NCBI GenBank assembly: GCA_018398585.1
Contig: JAGTTD010000016.1
Coordinates: 25,777,212 to 25,841,211, forward strand
Source: Simmondsia chinensis
Lineage: Eukaryota; Streptophyta; Magnoliopsida; Caryophyllales; Simmondsiaceae
Direction of reading: 5' to 3'
Length of the DNA: 64,000 nucleotides
The notes below the pieces were generated by a model. The model made no database searches, was not told the DNA's origin, and saw nothing but the letters and a program-made list of their open reading frames with translations. A program made the position numbers and the translations under genes. This document shows positions 33,691 to 45,551 of this stretch, piece by piece. Position 1 is the first letter of the stretch, and each line of letters begins with the position of its first letter.

Positions 33691-33781
33691 CTTAGTGGCT
33701 TGATACATCGACTAGTTATTTCACACAGAATCACTGTCCAACAGATATATTTAATATTCTTCATAATTTTATCATGTACAA

Positions 33782-33972
33782 CATTGAGTCCAAGGGATAC
33801 AATAGGAGGGTCATCAACAAGTAGAAAAGGAAGGAACTTTTTGATGTGCAAGAAGCCTTCAAAGATACAACCCCCCAACATGACTGAGCCCCATTCCATC
33901 ACTTATACTACCGCTAAGACTTGGAAGGCTTGGCTTTACAAGCCCTTTTCCTTCAAGATCTCTTCCTACTAA
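33782..33972 (+). pseudogene. gene A, exon 2: DUF7054-like C terminus
   Basis: Reads LSPRDTIGGSS, then NFLMCKKPSK, then KTWKAWLYKPFSFKISSY and stop. It matches exon 2 of gene B (63021-63223) almost residue for residue. Differences are Trp to Arg in the SPW motif and loss of a few residues before KTWKAW. The sequence before the exon is nearly identical in both copies, but B has tgtacaG|cattg whereas A has tgtacaA|cattg, which removes the canonical acceptor. Upstream AGs, such as the one near 33743, would shift the frame. The 3' flank is also shared with gene B. Confidence 0.75.
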
Positions 33973-34898
33973 ACTCTATCTATTCAGGGTGTTGTTATTA
34001 CCAGATCAATGACGTGGCTTGTATTAAAGAATAGTCAAAGTTTTCATAAAGTTGATCTGGCAGGGCAAAAACATTGCCTCATGTGTGTGTACAGATATGT
34101 GTGTGCATGTTTTCTATCTTCAGTTTTCTCTAAAACTTTAAAAATTATTATCATTAGAGTAGTAATGTGACTTATAAAAAAAGATAGCCATAAAGTTGTC
34201 CTGTAATAACAAGTTTGTTTTACCAATAACATTACCCCTGCATATAGATATGTGTGTCTGTGGTTACTAGAGCTAGAATAATATTTCTTATTTTTGATTT
34301 TCTATTTTCAACTTTTACTCAAACTTTTAAAAAAATGAAAAAAAAAAATCAAATACTAAAGAAGGTTGTTTAAAAAGTTATAAATTTTAGGGTGAAAAAA
34401 TCTAGTTTTTTTGTTTGTCATCTCCAAAATATGATTTTAGTTCGTAAAACAAAAAAAAAAAAAAAAAAAAAAAAAAAAACAAAAACTGCTAAAAATTCTA
34501 TATAAAACAGATCATAAATAAAGGTAATATATATAGTGTAATGTTATTGCCAAGGAAAATTTTTTGGTATTGTTAGAGCAAGAATGTAGTTTTCAAGGCA
34601 ATTTTATAGCTTTTATTTTTTGTAAGTCGCATCATTATTTTAACAATAAATATTTTTATCCTAACATTAACAACTACCTATATTTAAGGAAGAGTGACAG
34701 ATGCTATTTTTGTATTAAATTGTAAAAATTAGATTCAATTTTTCTGTTATGTATAGAGTTATTTTGTTTTAATATTGTACTTTAGTTTGTAATATACTCA
34801 CTTTTGTATTATTTTTTGCTTCTGTTTTCGGTTTTCTTTTTTGTAAAAATATGAAATTAACTTAAAGTTTTTTTTTTTGGCCGGATTAACTTAATGTT
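33973..34898. other. 3' flank of gene A
   Basis: Shared with gene B's 3' flank in blocks: tcataaagttgatctg-cagggcaaaaacattgcc (34044-34078 versus 63296-63330) and tgttatgta...attgtacttta (34746-34790 versus 63841-63885). Contains a run of about 34 A at 34450-34484. No coding sequence. Confidence 0.6.
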
Positions 34899-35212
34899 TG
34901 ACAATGAAAGGAATTGCCTTTTTGTATTGATAATCAAACAAGTACACATCCTAAACTATTTATACAAGAGAGCTAAAGAAAGAGCTTGAGCACTTGAGCA
35001 TTTGAGCTTCCCGTCCTACAAGTTACAAATGATTAAAAAAACTAGTAATGGCCATAAAGGGCTGGTTGAGGAAGAGGGAAGGATAAGAGAAAAACACTTA
35101 AAGCTAGGACTAAATGCTATACCTAACTTAATGCTAAGTACAAAGAATATTCTTAGTATAATACAAATACAAAGAAATATACGTATTTTGTATACAATAC
35201 TAGTATTCAACA
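34899..35212 (-). repeat. 3' LTR of copia Q
   Basis: On the minus strand it begins TGTTGAATACTAGTATTG after the polypurine tract CTTGAGGGAGAA and ends near 34899 (TGACAATG on the + strand). It aligns with the LTR of element P. Confidence 0.7.
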
Positions 35213-35249
35213 TTCTCCCTCAAGTTGGAGCATTTAGACCTACAATGCC

Positions 35250-36605
35250 CAACTTGTGAAGGAGTGCCAAAAAATCCGAACATCCGAGTCCTTTAGTAAA
35301 AATGTCGACTAATTGACCCAATGAACGAATGAAAGAAGTGGCAATTTCCCGGGACAAACAGCTTTTCTCAAATAAAGTGGCAGTCGATCTTGATGTGTTT
35401 CGTCCTCTCATGAAAAACAAGATTGGAGGCGATATGTAAACCTACTTGGTTATCAAAAAATAAAACAAAAGCATCATCAATAGGAACAATAAGATCTGTT
35501 AACAAACTTCTCAACCATATTAGCTCACCGGTTGTAATAGCCATAGAACGACACTCGGCCTCAGCCAAGGAACGAGAGACAGCTGACTGCTTCTTGGAAT
35601 GCCAAGAAATGGGCACCCCTCCTAAGAATATCACGTAACCTGTGGTGGGACAACTCACCCAATCGGCGTCACAATAACCACGTAATCTAAAATCATTCTC
35701 CGAAGGTAAAAAATTCCTTGACTTGGTGTCCCCTTCAAGTAACGCAACGCACACATTACCGCCTCAAGGTGCGGCCCCCTAGGATCATGCATAAACTAAC
35801 TTAAAATCTGAACAGCGTAACTGATATCTGGCCTAGTTATAATTAAGTATAAAATTTGTCCCACTAGGCATCAGTAACGCCCTTCATCCTCAATCTTATC
35901 CCCACCCTGATCAGCTAAACCATGGTTCTACAGTATATGAGTCGGTGCCGGTTTAGCTGCTAACAACCCAACTTCACTAAGAATATCCAATACATACTTA
36001 CATTGGTTCAAAATAGCATCTTTGAGAGACTGAGTAACCTTGATTCCCAAAAAATATTTAACGGGCCCTAAATCCTTAATTCCAAAAGAAGCATTCAAAA
36101 TTCCTTTTACTTTAGTGATGTGATTTAAATTATTTCGAGTAATAATAACGTCATCCACATAGATCAAAATGGCGGTGTAAATTCCTTCACCATAAAACGT
36201 AAAGAGAGAATAATTTGACGTGGATTGAAAAAAATCGACATTCAACAAGGTAGAGGTGAATTTATGATTCTAGTTACGCGAGACCTGCTTAAGGCTATAT
36301 AATGATTTTCGTAAATGACACACTTGACCCTTGTATTTCTATTCATTACCCTGTGATAGTTTCATATAGACTTCCTCATCCAAGTCCCCATGAAGGAATG
36401 CGTTATTTACATCTAACTGTTGGATTACCCAACTTCTAGCAATAGCTACGGCCAAAACACAACGAACCATAACCAATTTTGCTACAGGAGCGAAATTGTC
36501 ATGATAGTCTATACCTTCCACTTGAGTGAACCCTTTTGTGACCAACCTAGCCTTGTAATGTTCAATAGTTCCATCAGACTTGTACTTCACTTTATACTTC
36601 ATTTT
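35250..36605 (-). pseudogene. copia Q reverse transcriptase and RNase H pseudogene
   Basis: Begins inside the polymerase at [19 protein letters not shown] (36600 downwards), then [19 protein letters not shown], the intact catalytic LIYVDDVIIT block (about 36170-36140), FGIKDLGPVKYFLGIKV, and RNase H with YCDADWVSCPTTGYV, SLAEAECRSMAITTGELIWL and FDNQVGLH. Two frameshifts and several stops. Integrase is absent. Confidence 0.85.
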
Positions 36606-36639
36606 ATGAAGTAAGCGACGTAATATAAAGGTATTCTTT

Positions 36640-36930
36640 ATCACCCTCATTTATTGTCTCAATATGATAACCGTTGCAACGAATATCTTGAAAACTGATC
36701 AGGTTTCTCTGTGATCTACTGGAAAACAGATCATTGCTTATGTTTAATTTTGTCCCTTCAGGAAACATAACATGTGCTCTTCCAGAGCCTTCAACTAAAT
36801 TTGAAACACCCGATATTGTATTAACATTCGTTTTAGCTAATCGCAGTTAAGAGAAATATAGTTTGCTTTTGAGGATAGTATGTGTCGTTGCACTGTCTGT
36901 TAGACATAAATCTCCATCTTTGATCAAATC
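36640..36930 (-). pseudogene. copia protease remnant
   Basis: Reads LTDSATTHTILKSKLYFSQL with the catalytic triad as DSA, then ISGVSNLVEGSGRAHVMFP and RSQRNLISFQDIRCNGYHIE. Atypical DSA is normal for this lineage as far as I recall. It stops at the chimeric junction. Confidence 0.65.
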
Positions 36931-37192
36931 CGTGTTTCTATAAAATACATATGTATTAGTGGGATTCCATTTAAAATTTTATTAGAAATAACTCATTAAG
37001 ATAAAACACCAAAACATATTATTTTATCACGCGTACCCCAAACTATGTTATTACATCAAAAGTAAGACAAACTTAGTACAAAAGATATAACAGAAAACAT
37101 AAAACTTTATTCCAGTTTAACACTTCCATCGCCTATCAGGTGATCGATTCTCCCACTAGGATCCTCAATAAAATCAGAGACATCAAGATATG

Positions 37193-37528
37193 TCACATCA
37201 AGTGGAGAACGATCTTGGCAAAATTTATTTTTGGGAGCTTTTCTTTTCCTTTTAATAATGCTTGATATAGCTTCACCAAATGATTCGGCATACGACGGGT
37301 ACACGACCAGTGGCCTTTTGTGCCACAGCTGTAACAACTTGTTTCAGTGTTTTTCGATGAGTTTGGCTGATTGGTTTTCTTCCTTTTATTTTTCTCTTCA
37401 TTGTTGTAGGACCCCTTGGATTTTGGTCCATTTTGATTATTTCGTCCACGACCACGACTACGGCCACGTCCACAACCATGACCATGGCCACGGTTATATG
37501 TATTATTTTCATGAGAAACAGCATTCAC
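37193..37528 (-). pseudogene. copia gag end with CCHC zinc knuckle
   Basis: A basic Gly/Arg/His stretch (HGHGCGRGRSRGRGR) is followed by CYSCGTKGHWSCTRRMP. The knuckle has Cys, Cys and His in place, but the fourth ligand is displaced to the Cys at SCT. It continues the gag at 37655. Confidence 0.7.
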
Positions 37529-37654
37529 TTCAGGGAATGACTCTAACCCAGTTGGTCATAACTGATAATTTTTCATTAACAATTCATTGTTTTGTTCAGC
37601 AACAAGAAGGCATTGAATTAGCTCTGAGTATTTTTTAAAATTTCTTTCCCGATA

Positions 37655-38134
37655 TTACTGCTGCAGGAGCATGATCGAGACATGGAAAGTCGAAAATATT
37701 TTTTCCAACATATCCTCTTCAGTAATATTTTCACTGCATAATTGCAGCCAGGAGGTAATACTAAACACCGCAGAGTTATACTCGCTGACAGTTATAAAAT
37801 CCTGTAGCCGCAGGTGAATCCATTTATAGCGAGCTTTAGGGAGGATCACATATTTCTGGTGATCAAACCTCTCCTTTAAATTAAACCAATGGACAAGCAG
37901 GTTCTTTACAGTAAGATACTCGGCTTTCAATCCTTCGTAGACATGATGCCTGAGAAATATCATAGCTTTTGCACGATCCTGCAGGTATGCGCTATTACCC
38001 TTTACAATAGTATCTCCGAGATTTATAGCATCAAGTTGAATCTCAGCATCAAGGGTCCAGGGCAAATAATTCTTGCCACTTATATCAAGAGCAGTAAAGT
38101 CAAGGTTTGTTAGATTACCCATCAGAAATAACAA
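37655..38134 (-). pseudogene. copia gag remnant
   Basis: Reads MGNLTNLDFTALDISGKNYL, then AKAMIFLRHHVYEGLKAEYL, LKERFDHQKYVILPKARYKW and LCSENITEEDMLEKIFSTFH. This is a well-conserved gag type of one plant copia lineage. The frame is open for about 155 codons. It continues into the next segment after a stop or shift near 37655. Confidence 0.8.
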
Positions 38135-38490
38135 AGGTTAGGATAGAAAAAAAAAAAAAAAAAACTTTACCTCAAGATTATGATAATTCTTATTTAGCTA
38201 GAAACTCATGCTGATAACGTGTTATAAAACTATAGAGATATTATACTCTATACGAAGGTAATAAAAAAACAAACCCAAATATAATTAATGAAAAATAACA
38301 AGTATTTCGTATTAGAACGAGATTATTTTATTTATAATTTTCCTTTTTTTTCTCTCTCAATCTTCACAATCTCTCTTTTCTCATTCTTTTTTCCACAACT
38401 GATTTTGTACTACGTATATGTGTATATAGAGAAATGGGGGTGGGGGTGAGTCATCCTTAGATTATTAGGGTTGTGACAAGTGTCACTTCT

Positions 38491-39544
38491 TATACAAATA
38501 CTCATTTATATATATGTATATGTATATATACATAAATAGGTATTTTATATAATTTTTAATTTTCTATGATATTTGGTAATATCCAAATCCGACTCTAGAT
38601 TTTGTACCTAAAAAATATTCAATATTTACAACATTTAATTGATTGTTTAGGTTTTAAGGATTATTGTAAGAGTAGTTATTTTGTACCAATTTGTAATAGC
38701 CAATGATTTCAATAGAACACGGACCCGATTCAATCTGACCCGCAAATAAGTCTACCCGTTTTCAACACCATGTTGGTGGTCATTAACGAGTCAAATTTAT
38801 TTTCTTTTTTAACATGGACCTACCCCACTCATCCTGTGACTTAGTTCAGTCGTTGTTGTGTGTTCAAATGGAACAAATTTGGGATAAAATCATACAAAAA
38901 TACGTTTAAGAAAAAAAAAATCGTTCAAAATTAAATGTTCTAAATTGCATAGACCTTTACATATGGGTTTGACCGATGACCCAAATTGACCCGATCTACC
39001 TACAAGACATGTCACTAGGTCAACCCCGAAACCGAGAATTTTTTTGCCAAGACCGACCTAGTTTGACCATCTCCATGTCGACCCTCCGTAATAGATTAGT
39101 CGCTAGGTCATTGGTTTACCCTAGTCTATTTATTGGCCAACCTTGGTCTCAATTGAAGAATAGTTTGGATTCAAATTTCACCACCCATAAATTGTCTGCT
39201 CTTACCCTTATAAGAAAAGAATAAACACCAAACTCACACCTCAAACTATTGGTCAAAATTAAAGTGATTCCCTGAATTCTTAATTTCATCAAAAGCACCA
39301 TTAACCTATTGCACTCCGCAAATATTAATTTTATTAAAGTTTGGAATAATCATTTTAGATATCTAATCTATAGATCCAATATCATAATACAAAAATAGCA
39401 AACTATAAAAAATGATCATCATATATATATTTAAGAGTTACGTTTTTCATTAATTTTTATACTTAGCTTTAATCTCAAAATTATTTTTGTTAAAAATCTA
39501 ATTTCGAAATCAGTTCCGACAAACATTTGATCAAAACGAACCTA
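38491..39544. other. unassigned; possible DNA transposon remnant
   Basis: AT-rich with (TATATATG) runs near 38500-38535. From 38720 to 39090 there are repeated gaccc and gacccga motifs (cggacccgattcaatctgaccc; gaccgatgacccaaattgaccc) typical of non-autonomous elements, but no terminal repeats were located. Confidence 0.35.
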
Positions 39545-40190
39545 GCCGTGACATAGCCCAGCGCTAGCTAGGGCGTTGGATAATAAGGATTGAGGTAGTT
39601 TTAGTGGTTGTCTAGGCCAGCCAGTGTCCGGGCCAAGACAGTGTCAAAGATCACAGCCGGGGTCTGTGGCAAGATAGCAAGTCACATGCAGAATCGGGTA
39701 TCAGGTTCGCAGCCAAGGCCTTGTCCAATTCGCAGCCAGGGCCTTTTCAAGATCCCAGTGAGAACCGTGCAAGCTCCAGCAGCTCCGCACCCTTCAGCCA
39801 ATCATTCTGGTACCCGATGGCCTTCCAGGGGCGCACCAGCAAGCCTTGGATTCTAAAAGCTTCATCAACTACTTTTCCCGCCTATTTATTGAATAAATCA
39901 AGCTTAACCACTTTCTCGCCCTTATTATATTCCCTCCATTTTTCAAATAAATTTGAATTTAATTTGAATTGATACTTCTACTTAGATATTATAAATAGGA
40001 GATAGTTAGAGTGTAATTGATCATTCAATCAATCAAAAAAAAAATAATCAAAGACTTAAATCTTTGCTCTCATCTTAATTTTTCTCTCCCGTCTCCAAAT
40101 TCTCTTAATTCTCTCTCTCATCTTCAAACTGTTTTTCTTCTCATCTTAATTTCTGAATTTCCTCTTAATTTCTTGTTCAAGTTGAAGTCA
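39545..40190 (+). repeat. LTR-like sequence, possible solo LTR
   Basis: A GC-richer upstream part with repeated cagccagggcctt-type words (39620-39770), then TATAAATAGGAG (39990-40001) and a pyrimidine-rich leader (ctctctctcatcttcaaact). This is the architecture of a plant LTR U3-TATA-R. No TG..CA ends or target duplication were fixed, and no coding region follows. Confidence 0.3.
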
Positions 40191-40774
40191 TGAATCTAAA
40201 GATCGTGACCCAATTATGGAAAAAAATTGGGACTTTGTCATTTTGTATTTGCTTATTGATCCCTGCTTTTATGCAGGTTGATTTTGGCCTCGGTTTTATG
40301 AGTTGCCATTTTGTATTGCAACTGTATCACTACTTATCGAAAGAAAAAATATTTGACCAATTGCAATCATTGTAGGCATTTTAATCTTTTTTCTTTAAAA
40401 ATTGGTGGTATATTGATGAAATTAAAAATTGGGAGGGGGAGGGGGAGGAGGAGGGTCATATTAATTTTGACTATGTTAGAGTATAAAATTATTTATGAGT
40501 ATTTACTTATTAACTTAAACTTTTGGAAACTTTGGATCTTTGACATGGTCTTAAAGCTCTTTTGATCAAGAAGTCACTTGTTCTAATATCAATAGCTTTC
40601 ACTTTTAAAATAATAAATTAATTTAAGTATAAGATATATGGGGTGGTTTGTGCTCGATCTATGCTTCAAGTTTGAATGGGTATTTAGCTGCGGGTGCATG
40701 TTTGTAAAATCATTTATGGGCTTTTATCCATTAATAAAACTTTTTGAAATTTTGGTTCTTTGATAGAGTATTAC
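40191..40774. other. spacer with a purine-rich run
   Basis: (GGGAGG/GGAGGA)n-like run at 40431-40455. Open frames have no motif. Confidence 0.5.
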
Positions 40775-41084
40775 GTTGAGGGGTGTGCATGGTCTGGTTA
40801 TTGTGAAAACCGCACCAAAATCGGACAATACAGTTTGAAAATTTTTTCAAACCAAACCAAACTGTTTTAAATGTTAAACCAAACCATACTTTGCTGTTTG
40901 GTCCGCTTTGGTTATGGTTTAACCATAATTTTAAGAAAACTACATATTTTATCAATAAAATATAGATTAAAATTAGTTATAGATATATATTAGTTTTGTT
41001 ATATTCAAGGTCGTTATATATCTATAATTTTCTAACTTAATTATCTTATTTATAAACATTTATGTAACAAAATTTCAATAGTAA
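40775..41084. mobile_element. hAT-like MITE end
   Basis: ttgaggggtgtgcatggtctggtt followed by repeated aaaccaaacca and its complement ggtttggt (40845-40925). The GGGGTGTGCA terminus with aaccg/ggtt words is a common non-autonomous plant DNA element. The other end was not found. Confidence 0.35.
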
Positions 41085-41335
41085 TATTTTTTTGAGCTAT
41101 TTACCCAAGGGTCCTTGCACTTTGCTATTTGTATCAATTTAGTCCTTACACTTTTAATTGTGTCAATTTAGTCTTATACAAGTGTATTATGTCAATGTAA
41201 TCCACAAAGTAAAATTTATATTAAGTTGTTAATGAAATTTTTTATGGTTTAACAAGAGATTTGGTTAAATTGAATTAACGTGCCACCCGTTTTATCTCTT
41301 GTTAAACCATAAAAAATTTCACTATTAACATGCCA
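41085..41335. mobile_element. MITE of the TTTAGTCC family, rearranged into a snapback
   Basis: The left end reads gctatttacccaagggtccttgc and caatttagtccttac, like the element at 2938. Then a perfect 27-bp inverted repeat pairs 41234-41260 with 41294-41320 across a 33-bp loop. The words attaacgtgccacccgttt and attaacatgccacccgttt also occur as direct repeats (about 41273 and 41324). The 3' half looks duplicated in inverted order. Confidence 0.6.
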
Positions 41336-41698
41336 CCCGTTTCATCGACCATGCGCTCGTCCTGGATATTCAGAGGCGTTTTAGAAGGCAGGTCTTAAAC
41401 CTTCATAGGGAGTGGCCACACTTCCACACTTACATAGGTGGATCCCATCAAGTGTGTGTTACTGCACACCATCAAATATGGGTCCATTAAGAGCTAAAGC
41501 TCAACCTAACCCCTCGGTAATATAAAGATAGTGTCCATCAAGTGCAAGCCATGCTTACACCACCAAACATATGGCTATAGACTCGTCTCCGCACTATCAC
41601 ACCATAGGGAGAGATAATATAAAATACAGTGTATTTTTAGAATGAAACTATGACTTTTCATATTGACCCTGTTAAAACCAGATTGCATACATCATAAT

Positions 41699-43280
41699 TT
41701 ATTCATATGAAAACTTTAATCCCATCCCTCTCGATGTTTCTACAATCATTTTACAATAAAGGCCTTTTGTCAACGGATCTACAAGATTCTTTTCAGACTT
41801 TACATAGTCCAGTGATATCACTCCACTTTCTAAAAGATCCTTCACAATCTTATGCCTGAGACAAATGTGTCTTCTCTTGCTATTATAAACTTTGTTCTTT
41901 GCCACAACTATTGCAACTTGACTATCACAGTGAAGTGACACTGATGGAACTGGAAGCCCCCACAATGGCACGTCTCCCAATAAACTTCTTAGCCACTCAG
42001 CTTCATGACCTGCCAACTCAAGAGCAATGAACTCAAATTCCATAGTAGATATAGCAGTACAAGATTTCTTAGAGGATTTCCAGGATATAGCCCCTCCAGC
42101 TAGTGTGAAGACATATCCACTAGTGGAATTAATTTCATCGTTATCAAACACCCAGTTGGCGTCACAATATCCTTCTAAAACAGCGGGGAACTTTTCATAG
42201 TGAAGTACCCAATCCATAGTGCTTTTCAAATATTTAAACAATCATTTTAAAGTGCTCCAATGCTCTTTTTTAGAATTATGTGTGTATCTACTGAGTCTAC
42301 TTACAGTATATACAATATTAGGTCTAGTGTAGCTCATTAGAGACATAACAATACCAATTATTTTGGCATACTCAGTTTGGCACATAGCAATACCTTTATG
42401 TTTAGTTAAATGTACACCGGAATCATAAGGTGTTCTTACAGGATCAACATTAAACATGTCAAACTTTTTAAGTATCTTTTCAACATAGTGAGACTGATTT
42501 AGGCTTATGCCTTCGGGAGTTCTTAGAATTTAACTCTTAAAATTAAGTTTGCCTCACCCAAATCTTTCACATCAAATTTAGAGCATAGAAAGCTTTTCGT
42601 TTCATTGACAACATTCAAGTTCGTGCCAAATATCAACATATCATCACCATACAGACAAACTATTACACATCCATTTGAATTAGTCTTAAGATACACATAA
42701 GAGTCTCCATTATTTACCTGAAAATTGTTAGCAATTAGCATGCTATTAAATTTCTCATGCCACTGTTTAGGTGCCTGTTTAAGACCATATAGAGATTTTA
42801 TAAGTTTACAAACTTTCTTTTCATTACCAGGGGTAACAAAACTCTTAGGTTATTCCATGTAAATCTCTTCGCTTATGTCACTATTAGAAATGCTTTTTTA
42901 ACATCCATTTGATGCACTACCAAATCATGAACAAATGCAAGAGCAAACAAAGTTCTAATCGTGGCTATTTTAGCGACAGGTAAGTATTAAAATAGTCTAC
43001 CCCCTTTTTCTGGGTGTAACCCTTAGCCACTAACCTTACCTTAAACTTATCTATTGTCCTATCTGCCTTCATTTTCCTTCTAAAGACTCATTTATAACCT
43101 ATTGGTTTACATCCTCTAAGAAGGTCTACCAATTCCCACGTGTGACTACTTAAGATTGACTCGAGTTCGCTATTAATAGCCTCTTTCCAAAAGGTTGAAT
43201 CAACAGACCTCACAGCCTTTTCATAGGTTTTGGGGTCTTCCTCTAACATGTAGGCACTTACTATTTCTTCATTGATGAAG
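41699..43280 (-). pseudogene. copia E6 reverse transcriptase and RNase H remnant
   Basis: The catalytic block reads VCLYGDDMLIFG (about 42660-42625), with Gly at the second position instead of the copia Val, then FDVKDLGEANLIL. The RNase H frame is long and open (41699-42241): [75 protein letters not shown] and the stop at 41699. Confidence 0.85.
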
Positions 43281-43285
43281 TTATC

Positions 43286-44721
43286 TTATGTTAGGAAAGT
43301 GGTAACAAAGTCGGGCCCAAAGTTGGTTTCTTTCCTAGATCTTTTACTCCTTCGAATTTTAGGAGTGTCTATATCGTTGGTATGATTATGGTTAACAGTC
43401 ACATTATGATAAGGAAAACTAGATGGTTGTGCATCGTTAGATTTCAAGGGGAATATATGTTTAAAGAATTCAACATCTGTAGATTCAATGATATTACCGC
43501 ATGCATATGAATTGTTGGATCCCTTGATCAAAATACGATAAGCAGTACTGTGATAAGCATACCCAATAAAAATAGAATCAACAGTCTTAGGTCCAATTTT
43601 ACTTCGTTTAAAGTCAGGTAGTCCAACCTCGGCTATGCACCCCCACACTTTCAATTGTTTTAGATTAGGTGCATGACCTTTTCCACATTTCATATGGGGT
43701 TTTATCTAGCTTTTTATGAGAAAATTTATTTAGCACATGACAAGCAGATAATATTGCCTCCCCCACATGTTATCGGCTAGTCCAGAACTAATAAGCATAG
43801 CATTCATTATGTTCTTTAAAGTTCTATTTTTCCTTTTAGTGACGCTGTTAGATTGTGGACAGTATGGAAGGCTTCATTCATATATTATCCCATTTTCCTC
43901 ACAAAATTTTTCTAGAGAGGTTGGATCATATTCTCTTTCTCTATCGGACCTAACTCTTTTTACTTTTCCTCCTAGTTGATTTTCTACTTTAACTTTGTAT
44001 TTTAAAAACATCTATTCTGCTTCGTTTTTAGTACTTAGGAGGTACACCATCGAGTATCTAGAGTAATCATCTACAAAGGTCATGTAGTATCTTTTTCTTC
44101 CTCTACTCATTTGGCTTTTAAAGTCTCCTAAGTCAGTGTGAATTAGTTCAAGAAGTTCAAATTATCTCTCAATGGACTTAAAAGGTTTTTTTTAGCATGT
44201 TTAACATCTACACATACTTCACATTTATTAAAGTTGGTAGTACTAAAGTTACGAATCATATTCATTTTCTTAAGTCGTTTAATTGACTCAACATTTATGT
44301 GTACTAAGCCAGCATGCCACAATTCAAGAGATTCAACAAGATAAGCAGAAGAGGTATCACCATTATTATCCATGCAAATAGCATCAAGGACAAAAAGACC
44401 ACTGTTACAAAATCCTTTGCCCACAAATTCTCCATTCCTAGTTAGAACTAGTTTGTCTGAATCAAATAACAATTTCAAACCAACTTTAATCAAGAGACTA
44501 CCCTAAATCAGATTTCTACGCATTTCAGACACATGTAGCACATTTGTTAAAGTAAGAAATTTCCCAGAAGTGAGTTTTAAAGAAATCTTTCCTTTTACAG
44601 GATAGGTGCTGCTGTAAAATTGCCCATGAAGACTACCTCCCCATCGAACATTTTCTAATAATCTTGGAACATGCTTCGGTTTGTGCAGATATGGGTGGTA
44701 GCCCCAATATCCACGATCCAT
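43286..44721 (-). pseudogene. copia E6 protease end and integrase remnant
   Basis: After protease (LTLTNVLHVSEMRRNLI) comes the integrase finger region LELWHAGLVHINVESIKRL...CEVCVDVKHAKK (44143-44340). The catalytic core around 43700-44130 is read only in fragments. The C-terminal part LKVWGCIAEVGLPDFKRSKIG...IFIGYAYHSTAYRI is at 43540-43680. Frameshifts and stops throughout. Confidence 0.78.
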
Positions 44722-45533
44722 TCAGTCATATTGTTCACCAAGTTCACCTCTAAAACAACAGCTACAATGTTCTCTGTTTCTACAAGGTGAGCTTTTTGCT
44801 TTGGATCCTTAGACTGGTTCTTTTTTATTCTGCAATCCTTGGCCATATGTCTACGTTTTCCAAAGTGATAGCAATCTCCGAGGAATTTGCTGTTTGGCTT
44901 TTGAATCTTTCCACCAGGTTTGAAATTTGAATAATGCTTTTTTCCTTTATTTTCAAACCTGTCAGATGCACTGGTCCTAGCCTCTACAATGTTAGCCTTA
45001 GAAAAATCTGAATATGAGAACCTCCTATCCTTAAGTCTATTTTTTTCTTCAATTTTCAAGCGGTTTACTAGCTCTTTTAATGTCAAGTCCCTCTTTTTAT
45101 GCAAAAGTAGGTTTCTATTATCCTTCCAAGATGGTGGAAGTTTTTCGATCAAAACATATGATTGCGTAATTTTACAAATTTTAAGACCTTCTGACAATAG
45201 AGTAGTTACTATATTTTCATATTCGTGGACTTGATTAATTATCGATTTATTGTCCACGAATTTGAAATCTAGCCACTTACTAACCGCATATTTTCTAGTC
45301 CCGGCATCATCACCCCCATATTTTTTCTGCAGGGAATCCCAAATTTCTTTTGGTGAATCTAATTTTACGTAAATATCAAAAAGACCATCGCTCATATAAT
45401 GCAGCAAATTTTCCCTACAAGTTTGGTAGTCTGCTGTGAATTTTTCTTGATAGGCTTTTTTCTCTTTTTCACCTTCAGGCTCCTTTTTTCCACAGAGTAC
45501 ATAATCAATACAAACTAGTTGTAGAAAAAACAA
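44655..45533 (-). pseudogene. copia E6 gag (and protease start)
   Basis: Nearly intact frame of 292 codons: YQTCRENLLHYMSDGLFDIY, KEIWDSLQKKYGGDDAGTRK, LIEKLPPSWKDNRNLLLHKK and LKELVNRLKIEEKNR are the UBN2-type gag core. A CCHC-like knuckle CYHFGKRRHMAKDC has its second Cys changed to Phe. It runs into the protease motif WIVDIGATTHIC, where the usual Thr or Ser of DTG/DSG is Ile. Confidence 0.82.
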
Positions 45534-45551
45534 GATTTTCTGATACCACGT

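Larger units (their letters stand above)
19696..33781 (+). other. giant intron of gene A filled with nested retrotransposons
   Basis: Its first roughly 430 bp (taaccttacttaggg; aatttgttgagagtccctt) and last roughly 90 bp (atttcacacagaatcactgtc; taattttatcatgtac) align with the ends of the 2.3-kb intron of gene B. In between sit a LINE 3' fragment, two copia elements and a LINE inside the second copia. The insertions account for about 12 kb of growth. Confidence 0.75.
34899..36605 (-). mobile_element. copia retrotransposon Q, RT to 3' LTR
   Basis: Same family as P: minus-strand reverse transcriptase, RNase H, polypurine tract and one LTR. It is joined at about 36605-36625 to gag-protease of a different copia lineage in the same orientation. 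Confidence 0.85.
36606..38490 (-). mobile_element. copia gag-protease fragment with 5' LTR part
   Basis: Second lineage, minus strand: LTR remnant from 38220 to about 38490, primer-site-like CGTTATCAGCATGAG (38219-38205), gag, zinc knuckle and protease, ending at YLYITSLTS at the start of integrase. The remainder is replaced by element Q. Confidence 0.75.
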
